Assembly (NCBI GenBank): GCA_035702985.1
Contig: DASSZD010000029.1
Coordinates: forward strand, 1 to 17,936
Direction of reading: 5' to 3'
DNA from: JAKAXG01 sp035702985
GTDB lineage: Bacteria; Actinomycetota; Acidimicrobiia; Acidimicrobiales; Palsa-688
Length of the DNA: 17,936 nucleotides
Made by a program: the position numbers and the translations under genes. The notes below the pieces were generated by a model that was not told the origin of the DNA, made no database searches, and was given only the letters and a program-made list of their open reading frames with translations. Positions 1 through 6,935 of the stretch are shown piece after piece; position 1 is the first letter of the stretch, and each line of letters opens with the position of its first letter.

Positions 1-341
1 TCCCTTCGACATCCACCGCTAGGGTGCCGAGCGCCGCTGCAGGGGCGCATCCCCCGAATGGGGTTACGAGACCTGCGGCGACAAAGAGCCGGAAAGCCGC
101 GAGCGTGCCATTCACAGGCGGGCCCAGAACCGCGATGCAGAACGCCGCCGCACAGGTAATCGATCACGCGCCCGATCAGACGGGTCGGGCCGCGAGCGGT
201 CTGGCGGCGGCCGTCACCCTGCGTAACGGCCCCGTCGCCTACGGATGGACTGGCCGGCCTTCGCGGCCTTCACCGCTACCCCCGCAGCAGGACACCCATG
301 ACCTCCCGCGGCTCCGTCCTGGTAGGGGTGGCCCGGGATGC
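1..341. other. Left flank with no supportable gene
   Basis: I see no convincing gene here. A plus-strand frame opens at 24 and reads through to 437, but its predicted product resembles no family I know, is low-complexity in composition, and overlaps the end of the integrase antisense. The minus-strand frames are broken by stops. A small GGCC-GCGAA-GGCC hairpin (minus strand, near 262-274) is the only structure I noted. The stretch would be internal to any element the integrase belongs to. Confidence 0.4.
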
Positions 342-354
342 CCCCAGCCTGGGG
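342..354 (-). terminator. Hairpin just after the integrase stop
   Basis: CCCCAG and CTGGGG form a tight inverted repeat 8 nt beyond the integrase stop codon. There is no following T tract on the minus strand, so it is only a possible GC-rich terminator or mRNA 3'-end stabiliser. Confidence 0.35.
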
Positions 355-362
355 CCGCCTGG

Positions 363-1517
363 TCAGCGTGTGTCGAGCGCGGCCCTATCGCCGGAGGCCA
401 GGATCCCGCCCAGGAACTCGGCGGCGTCGCGGTCTAGCCCCTCGACCATGTGGGAGTACACCCGCAGGGTCGTGGTGGCGTCAGCGTGGCCCAGCCGCCC
501 GGCGATGGTCCGCACGTCGCGTCCGGATGCCACCAGCACCGAGGCACTGAAGTGGCGGAGGGTGTGCAGCGACACCCCGGAAACGCCCTCCCGAGCACAG
601 AGCCGGCCGAAGGCCTGGCCGAGGCTGTCGGGCTTCATCGGCGTCGCCCCGGTCGGGTCGAAGGTGAACACGTAGCCTTCCGGATCGAACGCCACACGGG
701 CATCCGCGGCCCGTCGACGCGAGGCCTCGCGCTGCCGGCGGAACACCTCGACCGAGAACCCGTCCAGCGCGATCCGCCGCTGAGCGTGCGTCTTGATCTC
801 CCCCACCACCCAGCCGGAGCCGTCGGCGTGCTTCACCGCACGCCGGATGTGCAGGACACCTCCGTCGAGATCGACGTCGCTCCATCGCAGCCCCAGCAGC
901 TCACCCCTTCGGGCCCCGGTCGTGGCGGCCACCGCGATAACGGCCGCCAGCACCGGCTGCCCCCGGCCGTCCGCTACTGCGATCAAGCGCTGGATCACCT
1001 CGGGGGACGGGATCGCCTTCGGCTTTGTCCGCAACGGCGGCGGACTGGTCTGGCCCGTGACGGCAACCGGGACGATCCCCCATTTCACGGCCTGGTTGAG
1101 CGCCGCCGACAACACGCCGTGCAGGTGGTGGACGGTCGTCGGGTGGAGACCCTCGTCGAGCCAGCTCCGGTACGCCCGATCGAGCTGATGGGCGGTCAGC
1201 TTCGACAGCCGCACCCCGCCCAGCTTCTCGTCGATCCGCCGGATCTTGTCCCGGTACCCGCGCACCGTCGTCGGGGAACGGGAGCCGGCGATGTGTTCCA
1301 GCCACCGGTCCAGGAACTCGGCGAGGGTAGAGCGGTCGGTGCTCACCTCGCCTCTTCCCAGGTCCCGCACGAACTCGGCCAGCGCCGAGTCGGCCTGCTT
1401 CTTGGTCCCGCGGAAGGTCCGGGTCGCCTGGCGCGGGTTTCCGGTGACAGGATCGGAACCGATGAACACCCGCAGCCGCCAGACCCCGGGCGACCTCTCC
1501 TCCTTGGTCCCTCTCAC
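363..1517 (-). CDS. Tyrosine recombinase (phage-type integrase)
   Basis: A site-specific recombinase that would join and cut att sites of a mobile element. The N-terminal part (about 1-60) has the short beta-rich arm-binding look (GVWRLRVFIGSDPVTG), followed by a SAM-like core-binding domain (about 65-155) and the catalytic domain. Catalytic residues are visible in order: Arg203 (TGARRGE), Lys243 (IKTHAQR), His318 and Arg321 (HTLRH), His344 (LGHADATT) and Tyr354 (RVYSH). The length of 384 aa is normal for actinobacterial integrases. I chose the GTG at 1517 because GGGGAGG lies 8 nt upstream at 1526-1532; the frame opens at a TTG at 1535, which would add six residues. The gene reads away from tRNA-Arg(CCT), whose 5' end is about 100 bp away. 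It appears intact. No other mobile-element gene is visible, so the rest of the element must lie to the left or be lost. Confidence 0.93.
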   Translation of the reverse strand: MRGTKEERSPGVWRLRVFIGSDPVTGNPRQATRTFRGTKKQADSALAEFVRDLGRGEVSTDRSTLAEFLDRWLEHIAGSRSPTTVRGYRDKIRRIDEKLGGVRLSKLTAHQLDRAYRSWLDEGLHPTTVHHLHGVLSAALNQAVKWGIVPVAVTGQTSPPPLRTKPKAIPSPEVIQRLIAVADGRGQPVLAAVIAVAATTGARRGELLGLRWSDVDLDGGVLHIRRAVKHADGSGWVVGEIKTHAQRRIALDGFSVEVFRRQREASRRRAADARVAFDPEGYVFTFDPTGATPMKPDSLGQAFGRLCAREGVSGVSLHTLRHFSASVLVASGRDVRTIAGRLGHADATTTLRVYSHMVEGLDRDAAEFLGGILASGDRAALDTR

Positions 1518-1542
1518 CGCTGGCGACCTCCCCAACCCAAAG

Positions 1543-1563
1543 ACTAGTCCAAAACTAGTCCAA
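1543..1563. repeat. Two ACTAGTCCAA direct repeats in helical phase
   Basis: ACTAGTCCAA occurs at 1543-1552 and again at 1554-1563, a spacing of 11 bp, and each copy contains the palindrome ACTAGT. They sit between the integrase start and tRNA-Arg. Repeats spaced by one helical turn suggest binding sites for one protein on the same DNA face, such as integrase arm sites, a directionality factor or a repressor. The sequence does not say which. Confidence 0.6.
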
Positions 1564-1614
1564 GCTGCTAGAGTGAGCGCAGTGAGAATGTAAAAGCCCA
1601 GGTCAAGGCCCCAC

Positions 1615-1690
1615 GCCCCCGTAGCTCAGAGGATAGAGCGTCGGTTTCCTAAACCGTGCGTCGCAGGTTCGAGTCCTGCCGGGGGCACCA
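1615..1690 (+). tRNA. tRNA-Arg (anticodon CCT)
   Basis: A full cloverleaf folds. The acceptor stem is GCCCCCG with CGGGGGC, the D stem is GCTC/GAGC, and the anticodon loop TTCCTAA gives CCT, which reads the arginine codon AGG. The T arm is GCAGG-TTCGAGT-CCTGC, followed by discriminator A and an encoded CCA at 1688-1690. The outermost anticodon-stem pair is T-T, a tolerated mismatch. tRNA genes are common integrase targets and an integrase lies about 100 bp upstream, but on the 5' side, which is the less usual side. Confidence 0.96.
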
Positions 1691-1710
1691 TCCAGCCGGA
1701 TCGTCGCCCA

Positions 1711-1793
1711 GCCCTGCGGGGCAGACCGGACGGTCGAAGGGTGCCCTGTTGCCCCCTACGGGCAGAAACCCACCCCCCTCGACCAGCGACACC
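1711..1793. repeat. 83-bp intergenic repeat, copy 1
   Basis: First of two near-identical direct copies (the other is 1840-1922) in the spacer after tRNA-Arg. It holds a nested inverted repeat: an inner TGCCC/GGGCA stem within an outer GGGT/ACCC. It differs from copy 2 by a few substitutions and single-base indels. It looks like a mobile or dispersed extragenic repeat rather than a coding sequence, because the two copies differ by indels that would break any reading frame. Confidence 0.75.
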
Positions 1794-1839
1794 CAACAAC
1801 GCCGGCACCCACGCACCCACCGACCGCCCCCCAAACCCA

Positions 1840-1922
1840 GCCCTTGCGGGCAGGACCGGACGGTCGAAGGGTGCCCTGTTGCCCCCTGCGGGCAGAAACC
1901 CACCCCCTCGAGCAGCGACACC
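1840..1922. repeat. 83-bp intergenic repeat, copy 2
   Basis: Second copy of the repeat at 1711-1793, in the same orientation and 129-130 bp further on. The central block, from the shared ACCGGACGGTCGAAGGGTG through GGGCAGAAACCCACC, is nearly unchanged, including the TGCCC-CCTGC-GGGCA hairpin. In copy 1 the hairpin loop is CCTAC, so the stem is kept and the loop varies, which suggests that structure is conserved. Confidence 0.75.
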
Positions 1923-1961
1923 GGCAAAACCGGCAACACCAGCGACATCGGCGACACCGGC
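1917..1961. repeat. 9-bp minisatellite, five units
   Basis: Five consecutive 9-mers follow the pattern GACACCGGC: GACACCGGC, AAAACCGGC, AACACCAGC, GACATCGGC, GACACCGGC. The array starts inside the end of the second 83-bp repeat. No gene can be supported across it. The 1691-2040 spacer therefore consists of the two long repeats, this array and about 80 bp of GC-rich leader before the lipoprotein gene. Confidence 0.7.
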
Positions 1962-2040
1962 GGGCAATTGAGCGGCCGGCCGGCCCGACGGCTCCTGTTT
2001 CGCGGCGGGGCGGGCGGGACGGAGACAACATGGTGGCGCT

Positions 2041-3183
2041 GTGTCCTGTGCCGCCCGCCTCACCGCCACCGCCTCGGCCCTGTGCCTGTCCGTCGCGTCC
2101 CTGACCGGCTGCGGCGGCCCCGGCCGACCGTCGGCGGCCCGGGCCGCACCAGCCCGGGCGGTACGCGCCAACCCAACCCCGACCCCCCAGACGTCGCAGC
2201 CCGCCCCCACCACGCCGTCCCCCGCCCCCGGAGGAGCCAGCAGCGCTCCGGCGCCGGCGGCGGCCCCCGAGGCCGTGCCGCCGATCGGCCCATGGACGTT
2301 CGTGGGACGCACGGATGTCTTCGGCCCCGGGTCCAACCAGGGCCTGGCCACCGTGACCGGCTCCGACGGCGCGACACGGACGGTCTACACCGGAAGCCTG
2401 ACCATCAGCGCAGCCCTGCGGGCCGCCGGGTGGGTCCACGTCGGCGACCCCGACTCCTGGCACGGCTGGCTGGTGGAGCCGTTCCAGGGACCTGACGGGG
2501 CGACGGCCAAGATGTTCAGGGTGACCAGCCCCCAGGGTCGCATCACCGACGCCGTCCACCCGCTCTCACCGGGGGAGGCGGCCAACAACTCCTTCGCGGC
2601 GGTGACCCCGGACGGCCAGTGGACGGTGTCGGGCGAATGGGGTGAGGAGGACCGGCTCCTGGTCTTCCCCACACCCGTGGTCAACACCGCGACCCGGCCC
2701 GGCTCCCCCCTCCCTCTGAGCGGGACCATCGCCCTGGACCGGCCGGTCCGCGACGTCCAGGGCTGCGCCTTCGTGTCATCGACCCGCCTGGTGTGCGCCA
2801 GCAGCGACCCGGCCACGGACCTGTGGCCGGTGCCGGATCCCCTGCTTCAGATCGACCTGGCCGGCCCTTTGTCCGCCACATCCGCCGGCGGACCGGCCCG
2901 GGTGACCCTCCTCGGCCCCATACCCCTCATCAGCCCGTGCCCCGGGACCTACGAGCCGGAGGGCGTCGACATGGACCGGGTCACCGGGATCCTCAGTCTC
3001 GAGGTGGCGCCTCCCGGCGTCTGTAGGTTGGTCACCCAGGTGTACCGGTACCGGGCGCCGGCCGGGGCTGGCGCCGCAGCCGGGGCCGCTAGCAGGGCCG
3101 GGGCCGGCAGCGGAGCCGCTACCGCCACGCCGACCGGAACCGCCACTGGGGCGCCGACCGGCGCCGCAACCCGGGGCCGCTAG
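2041..3183 (+). CDS. Secreted lipoprotein of unknown function
   Basis: I do not recognise a family. The N-terminus is a lipoprotein signal peptide ending in a lipobox L21-T-G-C24, so the protein should be lipid-anchored on the outer face of the membrane. Residues about 25-75 are an Ala/Pro/Thr linker. A globular part (about 78-340) follows, with several G-D/W-rich stretches (TPDGQWTVSGEWGEED) and cysteines at CAFVSSTRLVC and CPGTYEPEG...GVC that could form disulfides. The composition hints at beta structure, but no fold can be assigned. The C-terminus is a repetitive Ala/Gly/Thr tail. The GTG at 2041 is chosen because it gives a proper signal peptide; the only GGAG is rather far upstream (2021). 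The tail probably carries a 1-nt insertion near 3170-3172, without which the frame would run to a TAG at 3260-3262. The gene is convergent with the MFS gene. Confidence 0.72.
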   Translation: MSCAARLTATASALCLSVASLTGCGGPGRPSAARAAPARAVRANPTPTPQTSQPAPTTPSPAPGGASSAPAPAAAPEAVPPIGPWTFVGRTDVFGPGSNQGLATVTGSDGATRTVYTGSLTISAALRAAGWVHVGDPDSWHGWLVEPFQGPDGATAKMFRVTSPQGRITDAVHPLSPGEAANNSFAAVTPDGQWTVSGEWGEEDRLLVFPTPVVNTATRPGSPLPLSGTIALDRPVRDVQGCAFVSSTRLVCASSDPATDLWPVPDPLLQIDLAGPLSATSAGGPARVTLLGPIPLISPCPGTYEPEGVDMDRVTGILSLEVAPPGVCRLVTQVYRYRAPAGAGAAAGAASRAGAGSGAATATPTGTATGAPTGAATRGR

Positions 3184-3250
3184 CAGTACCGGGGCCGCTA
3201 GCAGGGCCGGAGCCGTTACCGGGACGCCGACCGGAGCCGCTAGCGGACCC
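3060..3250 (+). repeat. Degenerate GCTAGC-containing repeats at lipoprotein 3' end
   Basis: Short units built on GGGGCCGCTAGCAG and ACGCCGACCGGA recur in and just after the end of the lipoprotein gene: GCCGCTAGCAG appears near 3087, 3177 and 3196, and CGCCGACCGG at about 3130, 3152 and 3224. The repeats continue past the current TAG stop into the spacer, with the coding frame preserved in a different phase. That is what a repeat-encoded tail interrupted by a small indel would look like. Confidence 0.65.
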
Positions 3251-3258
3251 GGAACCAG

Positions 3259-4992
3259 CTAGTGGTGGACCAGCTCGGCCAGCTCGGTCTGGATCTCGGC
3301 CTCGTGACGGGCGGCGTCACGCCGGGCGGCCCGGGGATCCCACCGGCCCCGCAGCAGGAAGACGGTCGGCAGGAGGAGAGCCTCGGTCCCGAAGCACACC
3401 CACCACCAGCGCTGCCACTCCTGGGGGGCCACCGCAACGGCCTTCTGGACCTGGGTGCCGTACGCGTTGAGGTACGCCAGGTCGGCCCTCGGCACCGTCG
3501 TCAGCCCCACCAGACGGCCCAGCGCGACGGCCGGCGTCACCCGCTCGGCCCGGGATATCTCGGTCACAGCCCGGCCGATGGCGGCGACGTTGCCCGGGTT
3601 GGCGTTGAGGGCGGCCCGGGTCGCCGGGTCGATGGCGCTCAACGTGGCCACCTGGGTCGGGTAGCGGGCGGCGATGGCCTGGACCTGCGCGCCGTGCTCG
3701 ACGATGGGGGTCATCGAGGTCACCACGAACGGCAGGATGAAGAGCGAACCGGCCACCACGATCCGCAGTATCCATCCCCAGATGGCCAGGCCGGTGGCCG
3801 CCAGGGCCGGGTTCCGGTCCTCGACGGTCTCGGTGTAGGCCGCCAGCCACGGGCTGAAGGCGAAACCCAGCCCCACGGCCAGCAGGCTGAAGATCCAGAC
3901 GAAGGTGTAGTACCCGGTGTTGGCCTGGGTGGTGTGGACGGCCAGCAGGGCGGTGCCGGCCATGGCGATCAGCGCACCGAGGACCATGTACGGCTTGCGC
4001 ACCTCGGTCTTGTCGGAGACGATCCCGATCAGCACCAGGGCTCCGGCGTTGAAGGCCCATGCCCAGTTGCCCAGCAGGTTCCCCCGCAGCTGGCTGTAGC
4101 CGAATATCAGCACCATGAACGTGACCAGGAAGGCGATCATGGTGTAGTACACGATCAGGAACACGCCGATGCCGGCGGACGGGATGACGGTGTGGATGTC
4201 GAGCATCTGCCGCCACGGGTGCTTGAGGCTCTCCTCGATGTCGATGCCGGCGGCCCGGGCCTCCACCAGCACCCGGTCCTTGACGCTCACCATCAGCTGA
4301 TCCCGTATTCCGGGCGAGAGTTCCCGCAGGCCCACGAAGGCTACGACGAACGCGACCAGGCCGACGATGCCGCAGATGATGAACTGATCCTCCCAGGCGT
4401 GCAGATGGTTGAGGGTATGGCTCGACACCAGCGAGACGGTGAGGCTGGCCACCACCGGACCGAGGGTCCAGAAGGCCATGGCCGACGCCCGGCCCAGCTG
4501 TGGGGAGAAGTCCCGGATGAGGGCCGGGGTGGCGACCAGGATGATGCCCTCCACGAACCCCAGCAGCGAATAGAACACGGCGTAGGCCCACAGGTTCGGG
4601 GCGTAGGGCAGTGCCAACAGCGTGATGAGACCGGTTACCAGCAGGCCGTAGACGACCATGTTGGCCCGCCCCCAGCGGTCGGCCAGCCCGGCCAGCAGCG
4701 AGGCGAACGCCCCCACCAGGTTGCCCACCACCAGGACGTAGACGAAGAACGGGAACGTCATGTGGAAGTGCACCAGGATCGACGGCGTCACGGCCGCCTG
4801 CACGTAGAACTCGTAGTACAGGACGATGGCCGCCAGCACCACGATGGCCAGGTAGGTGAACCGGGCTGCGGTGTGCGGGTAGTGATCGAGTTTCCTGTCC
4901 CACATCCAGCTCACCGGCGACTTCCGCCTTTCAGCCGGCTGGTCTCTCAGATCGACCGCCTTGATCGGCTGGGGGGCTCCTTCAGTGGCCAT
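3259..4992 (-). CDS. MFS transporter with large loop before the last helix
   Basis: A major facilitator superfamily membrane transporter of 577 aa, longer than the usual 400-450. About 12 hydrophobic helices are visible, the first near residues 44-62. The cytoplasmic loop 2-3 signature is present as GLADRWGRA (102-110). A roughly 100-residue hydrophilic, Ala-rich segment (about 427-527) separates the last two helices, and a charged tail ends the protein. I chose the ATG at 4992 because GGGGG lies 6 nt upstream (4999-5003); the frame continues upstream by 8 codons without a better ribosome site. The gene is about 125 bp downstream of the phosphoesterase gene on the same strand, so the two may be co-transcribed and the transporter may take up or expel a product of that enzyme. 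The substrate cannot be predicted. Its stop overlaps the extended frame of the convergent lipoprotein gene. Confidence 0.85.
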   Translation of the reverse strand: MATEGAPQPIKAVDLRDQPAERRKSPVSWMWDRKLDHYPHTAARFTYLAIVVLAAIVLYYEFYVQAAVTPSILVHFHMTFPFFVYVLVVGNLVGAFASLLAGLADRWGRANMVVYGLLVTGLITLLALPYAPNLWAYAVFYSLLGFVEGIILVATPALIRDFSPQLGRASAMAFWTLGPVVASLTVSLVSSHTLNHLHAWEDQFIICGIVGLVAFVVAFVGLRELSPGIRDQLMVSVKDRVLVEARAAGIDIEESLKHPWRQMLDIHTVIPSAGIGVFLIVYYTMIAFLVTFMVLIFGYSQLRGNLLGNWAWAFNAGALVLIGIVSDKTEVRKPYMVLGALIAMAGTALLAVHTTQANTGYYTFVWIFSLLAVGLGFAFSPWLAAYTETVEDRNPALAATGLAIWGWILRIVVAGSLFILPFVVTSMTPIVEHGAQVQAIAARYPTQVATLSAIDPATRAALNANPGNVAAIGRAVTEISRAERVTPAVALGRLVGLTTVPRADLAYLNAYGTQVQKAVAVAPQEWQRWWWVCFGTEALLLPTVFLLRGRWDPRAARRDAARHEAEIQTELAELVHH

Positions 4993-5013
4993 GTCGATCC
5001 CCCTTCGGAGTCG

Positions 5014-5040
5014 CATCGCATCTCTCGGTTGGGTGCGATG
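5014..5040 (-). promoter_or_regulatory. Inverted repeat in the MFS leader
   Basis: CATCGCA (5014-5020) and TGCGATG (5034-5040) form 7-bp arms around a 13-nt loop, ending 10 nt before the Shine-Dalgarno of the MFS gene. It could be an operator or an RNA hairpin in the leader. No clear -35/-10 pair was found beside it. Confidence 0.4.
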
Positions 5041-5116
5041 GTTCGCCCGACGGCGGGGTGGTCAACAGAGCATTAGGTCATCACCTGGACGGTGCAGGTA
5101 GCCCCCCGGTTTCGAT

Positions 5117-6601
5117 CTAGTCGGAAGTGTGGGCCGGGTCCGGTGCGGTACGCCACAGGTGGGGCCGGGCCGGCTCCGGCAGGTCGGGTGGCTTCAGGAA
5201 GGCCGGTGGCCCGTCCAGGTCCAGGCACTCCCACGGGGCCACCGCCTCGGCGTCGCGCCGGGTGAGCGGGGGCAGGTTCCACTTCTCCTCGATGAGCCGC
5301 AGCACCGACGTGTGGTCGTAGGCGGTGGACGAGACCAGGTCGGGCCTGGCGTACGGGCTGACGATGACCGCCGGCACCCGGAACCCCAGCCGGTCGTAAC
5401 GGCCGGCCGCGTCGTCGTCGTGGCGCAGGCCGGACATGATGCCCAGGTGGCGCAGCAGCCAGCCCCGGGCGCCGCTGGCCTCGGCCAGGCTGTGGGGCAG
5501 TTGGTCGTCGGGCTCCACCGCCTCGGGAGGCGGGACGTGGTCGTAGTAGCCCCCGTGCTCGTCGTACAGCCAGATGAGCAGGGTCTCGGGCCAGGCCGGC
5601 CCGTCCATGACCGCCTGGATCACGTCGGCGGCGAAGCTCTCGCCCCGGCGGATGTCCTGGGGGTTCTCCTCCGAGCAGGTGGCGAAGTCGGGATCCACCA
5701 GGCTGACGGCCGGCAGCTTGCCGGAGGCGGCGTCGGAGAAGAAGCGGTCCACGTGCCGGAGATGGCCGAGGGTGCGGAAGAACCCGAGCGGGTACACGTT
5801 GGCGGTGCAGCGGATCTCGCCCCGGACCCGGTGGTCGAGCCTGGACCACAGTCCGCCCAGCCCGCTCAGCGCCAGCTTGCCCATGCGGGTCCCCCTGCTC
5901 CCGGTCTGGCGGCGCAGGAGCTGCAGGGGCGGCACGTGGTGGTAGTTGACCCAGCTGATGCCGTGCCGGTTGAGCAGGTCGAAGACGGTGCCGGTGGAGG
6001 GGTAGTCGACGATGCTGGTTATGGCGTCGTCGATGAGGCCGTTGGCGGTGGCGGCGAGCAGGAAGCGCCGGTTGGGGAAGGTGGGCCCCAGGCAGGAGCA
6101 GAACCAGCGGTCGGCCAGCGGGAAGGTCCGGGCCAGCCCGTGGTAGAAGGGCAGGTCGGACTGGTCCCAGTAGCCCATCCCGGCGGTGCGGTCGGCGTCG
6201 GGGGAGATGTCCTCGATGCTGGCGACGAACCCGTTGTTGCTGCCCTCGTCGTACTGGATGTGGCTGGCCCGCCAACTCTGCGACGGGATGTCGTCCTTCT
6301 GGATGGTGGTGGAAAAATGGTGGGACCGGACCGGCTGACCGTCCATCGAGTAGTTGACCGGGGCCGGCTCGGGCAGGCCCTCCCCCCTGCCCAGCTTCCC
6401 CAGGTAATTGTCGAAGGAGTGGTTCTCCATCATGAGCACCACGATGTGGCGGATCTGGGGAACGCGGTCGGTGCCGGCGGGCAGCGACGGGTCGGGCGTC
6501 GACCGGTCGTCGGCCCGGCGGTCCCGGTGCCGGAGCCGCCGCTCGGCGGAGAGCCGGTCCAGGCGGCCGGGCAGGGATACCCGTCCTGGGCGGCTGGTCA
6601 C
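5117..6601 (-). CDS. Phospholipase C / acid phosphatase-type phosphoesterase
   Basis: Member of the alkaline-phosphatase-like phosphoesterase family that contains bacterial phospholipase C and AcpA acid phosphatase; it would hydrolyse a phosphodiester or phosphomonoester. Family blocks appear in order: IVVLMMENHSFDNYLG (metal-binding Glu59/Asn60), LGPTFPNRRFL (Thr174 at the expected Ser/Thr nucleophile position), GISWVNY, PAVSLVDPDF, and LYDEHGGYYDHVPPP (Asp347-Glu348 expected metal ligands), then GFRVPAVIVSPYARP. The 494-aa length fits. No Sec or Tat signal is visible: the first 45 residues are Arg-rich and hydrophilic with no hydrophobic core, which is odd for a family that is usually exported. 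The GTG at 6601 has no good ribosome site, so the true start may differ. It lies upstream of the MFS gene on the same strand. Confidence 0.87.
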   Translation of the reverse strand: MTSRPGRVSLPGRLDRLSAERRLRHRDRRADDRSTPDPSLPAGTDRVPQIRHIVVLMMENHSFDNYLGKLGRGEGLPEPAPVNYSMDGQPVRSHHFSTTIQKDDIPSQSWRASHIQYDEGSNNGFVASIEDISPDADRTAGMGYWDQSDLPFYHGLARTFPLADRWFCSCLGPTFPNRRFLLAATANGLIDDAITSIVDYPSTGTVFDLLNRHGISWVNYHHVPPLQLLRRQTGSRGTRMGKLALSGLGGLWSRLDHRVRGEIRCTANVYPLGFFRTLGHLRHVDRFFSDAASGKLPAVSLVDPDFATCSEENPQDIRRGESFAADVIQAVMDGPAWPETLLIWLYDEHGGYYDHVPPPEAVEPDDQLPHSLAEASGARGWLLRHLGIMSGLRHDDDAAGRYDRLGFRVPAVIVSPYARPDLVSSTAYDHTSVLRLIEEKWNLPPLTRRDAEAVAPWECLDLDGPPAFLKPPDLPEPARPHLWRTAPDPAHTSD

Positions 6602-6707
6602 AACGATGCAGAAGAGTGGGTCGGCACCGGGGTGACTCTAGGTGGCCGGGCCGGACATTCGCAGCGTCGCCAAGGTTTCGACGGCGGTCAACCGGTGGCT
6701 CCCCCTG

Positions 6708-6848
6708 TCAGGTCGCCGGCATGGGCTCAGGGACCGGCACCGGGTCGGGGAAGGGCGTGGGCGGCTGCAGCGGGGGCACCGGAGCGGGAGTGGGGCGGGG
6801 ATCCACGGGCGGGTCGTCGGGCCTCGGAATGGGCGGCACTGTGGTCAT
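6708..6848 (-). CDS. Short proline-rich ORF (46 aa)
   Basis: An ATG at 6848 follows a strong GGAGG (6854-6858) at 5-nt spacing and opens a 46-codon frame ending in TGA at 6708-6710. The product is 21/46 proline with scattered Asp, Arg, Val and Thr and no hydrophobic segment, starting MTTVPPIPRPDDPPVDPRP. I recognise no family. The good ribosome site argues for translation, while the composition could also arise by chance from GC-rich DNA. It lies about 107 bp upstream of the phosphoesterase gene on the same strand and might be co-transcribed. A long Pro run would be expected to stall ribosomes and need EF-P, so a leader-peptide role is possible but unproven. Confidence 0.5.
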   Translation of the reverse strand: MTTVPPIPRPDDPPVDPRPTPAPVPPLQPPTPFPDPVPVPEPMPAT

Positions 6849-6935
6849 CGTCACCTCCGTCTAGCGGTGTCGCGGACCCCTACCCACCGGCGGCGGGAGG
6901 CATGCCCCCGATTCCTCTGGATTACCCTTTTTCCT

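Noticed and set aside
24..437. Plus-strand 137-aa frame at the left edge
   Set aside because: It overlaps the integrase 3' end antisense, has low-complexity composition and no recognisable family.
1711..1922. Possible CRISPR array
   Set aside because: There are only two copies of 83 bp with one 46-bp spacer, no further units and no cas genes.
1626..2351. Minus-strand 241-aa frame ending in PPAGLEPATHGLGNRRS
   Set aside because: The end is simply the antisense translation of tRNA-Arg, a well-known source of false proteins, and the rest is antisense to repeats and the lipoprotein gene.
3262..5076. Plus-strand 604-aa frame opposite the MFS gene
   Set aside because: The opposite strand encodes a clear multi-helix transporter; the plus-strand product is His/Gln/Gly-rich with no domain.
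6616..6864. Plus-strand Gly-rich 82-aa frame
   Set aside because: It is the complement of the proline-rich ORF, which has a good ribosome site; the plus-strand frame has none.
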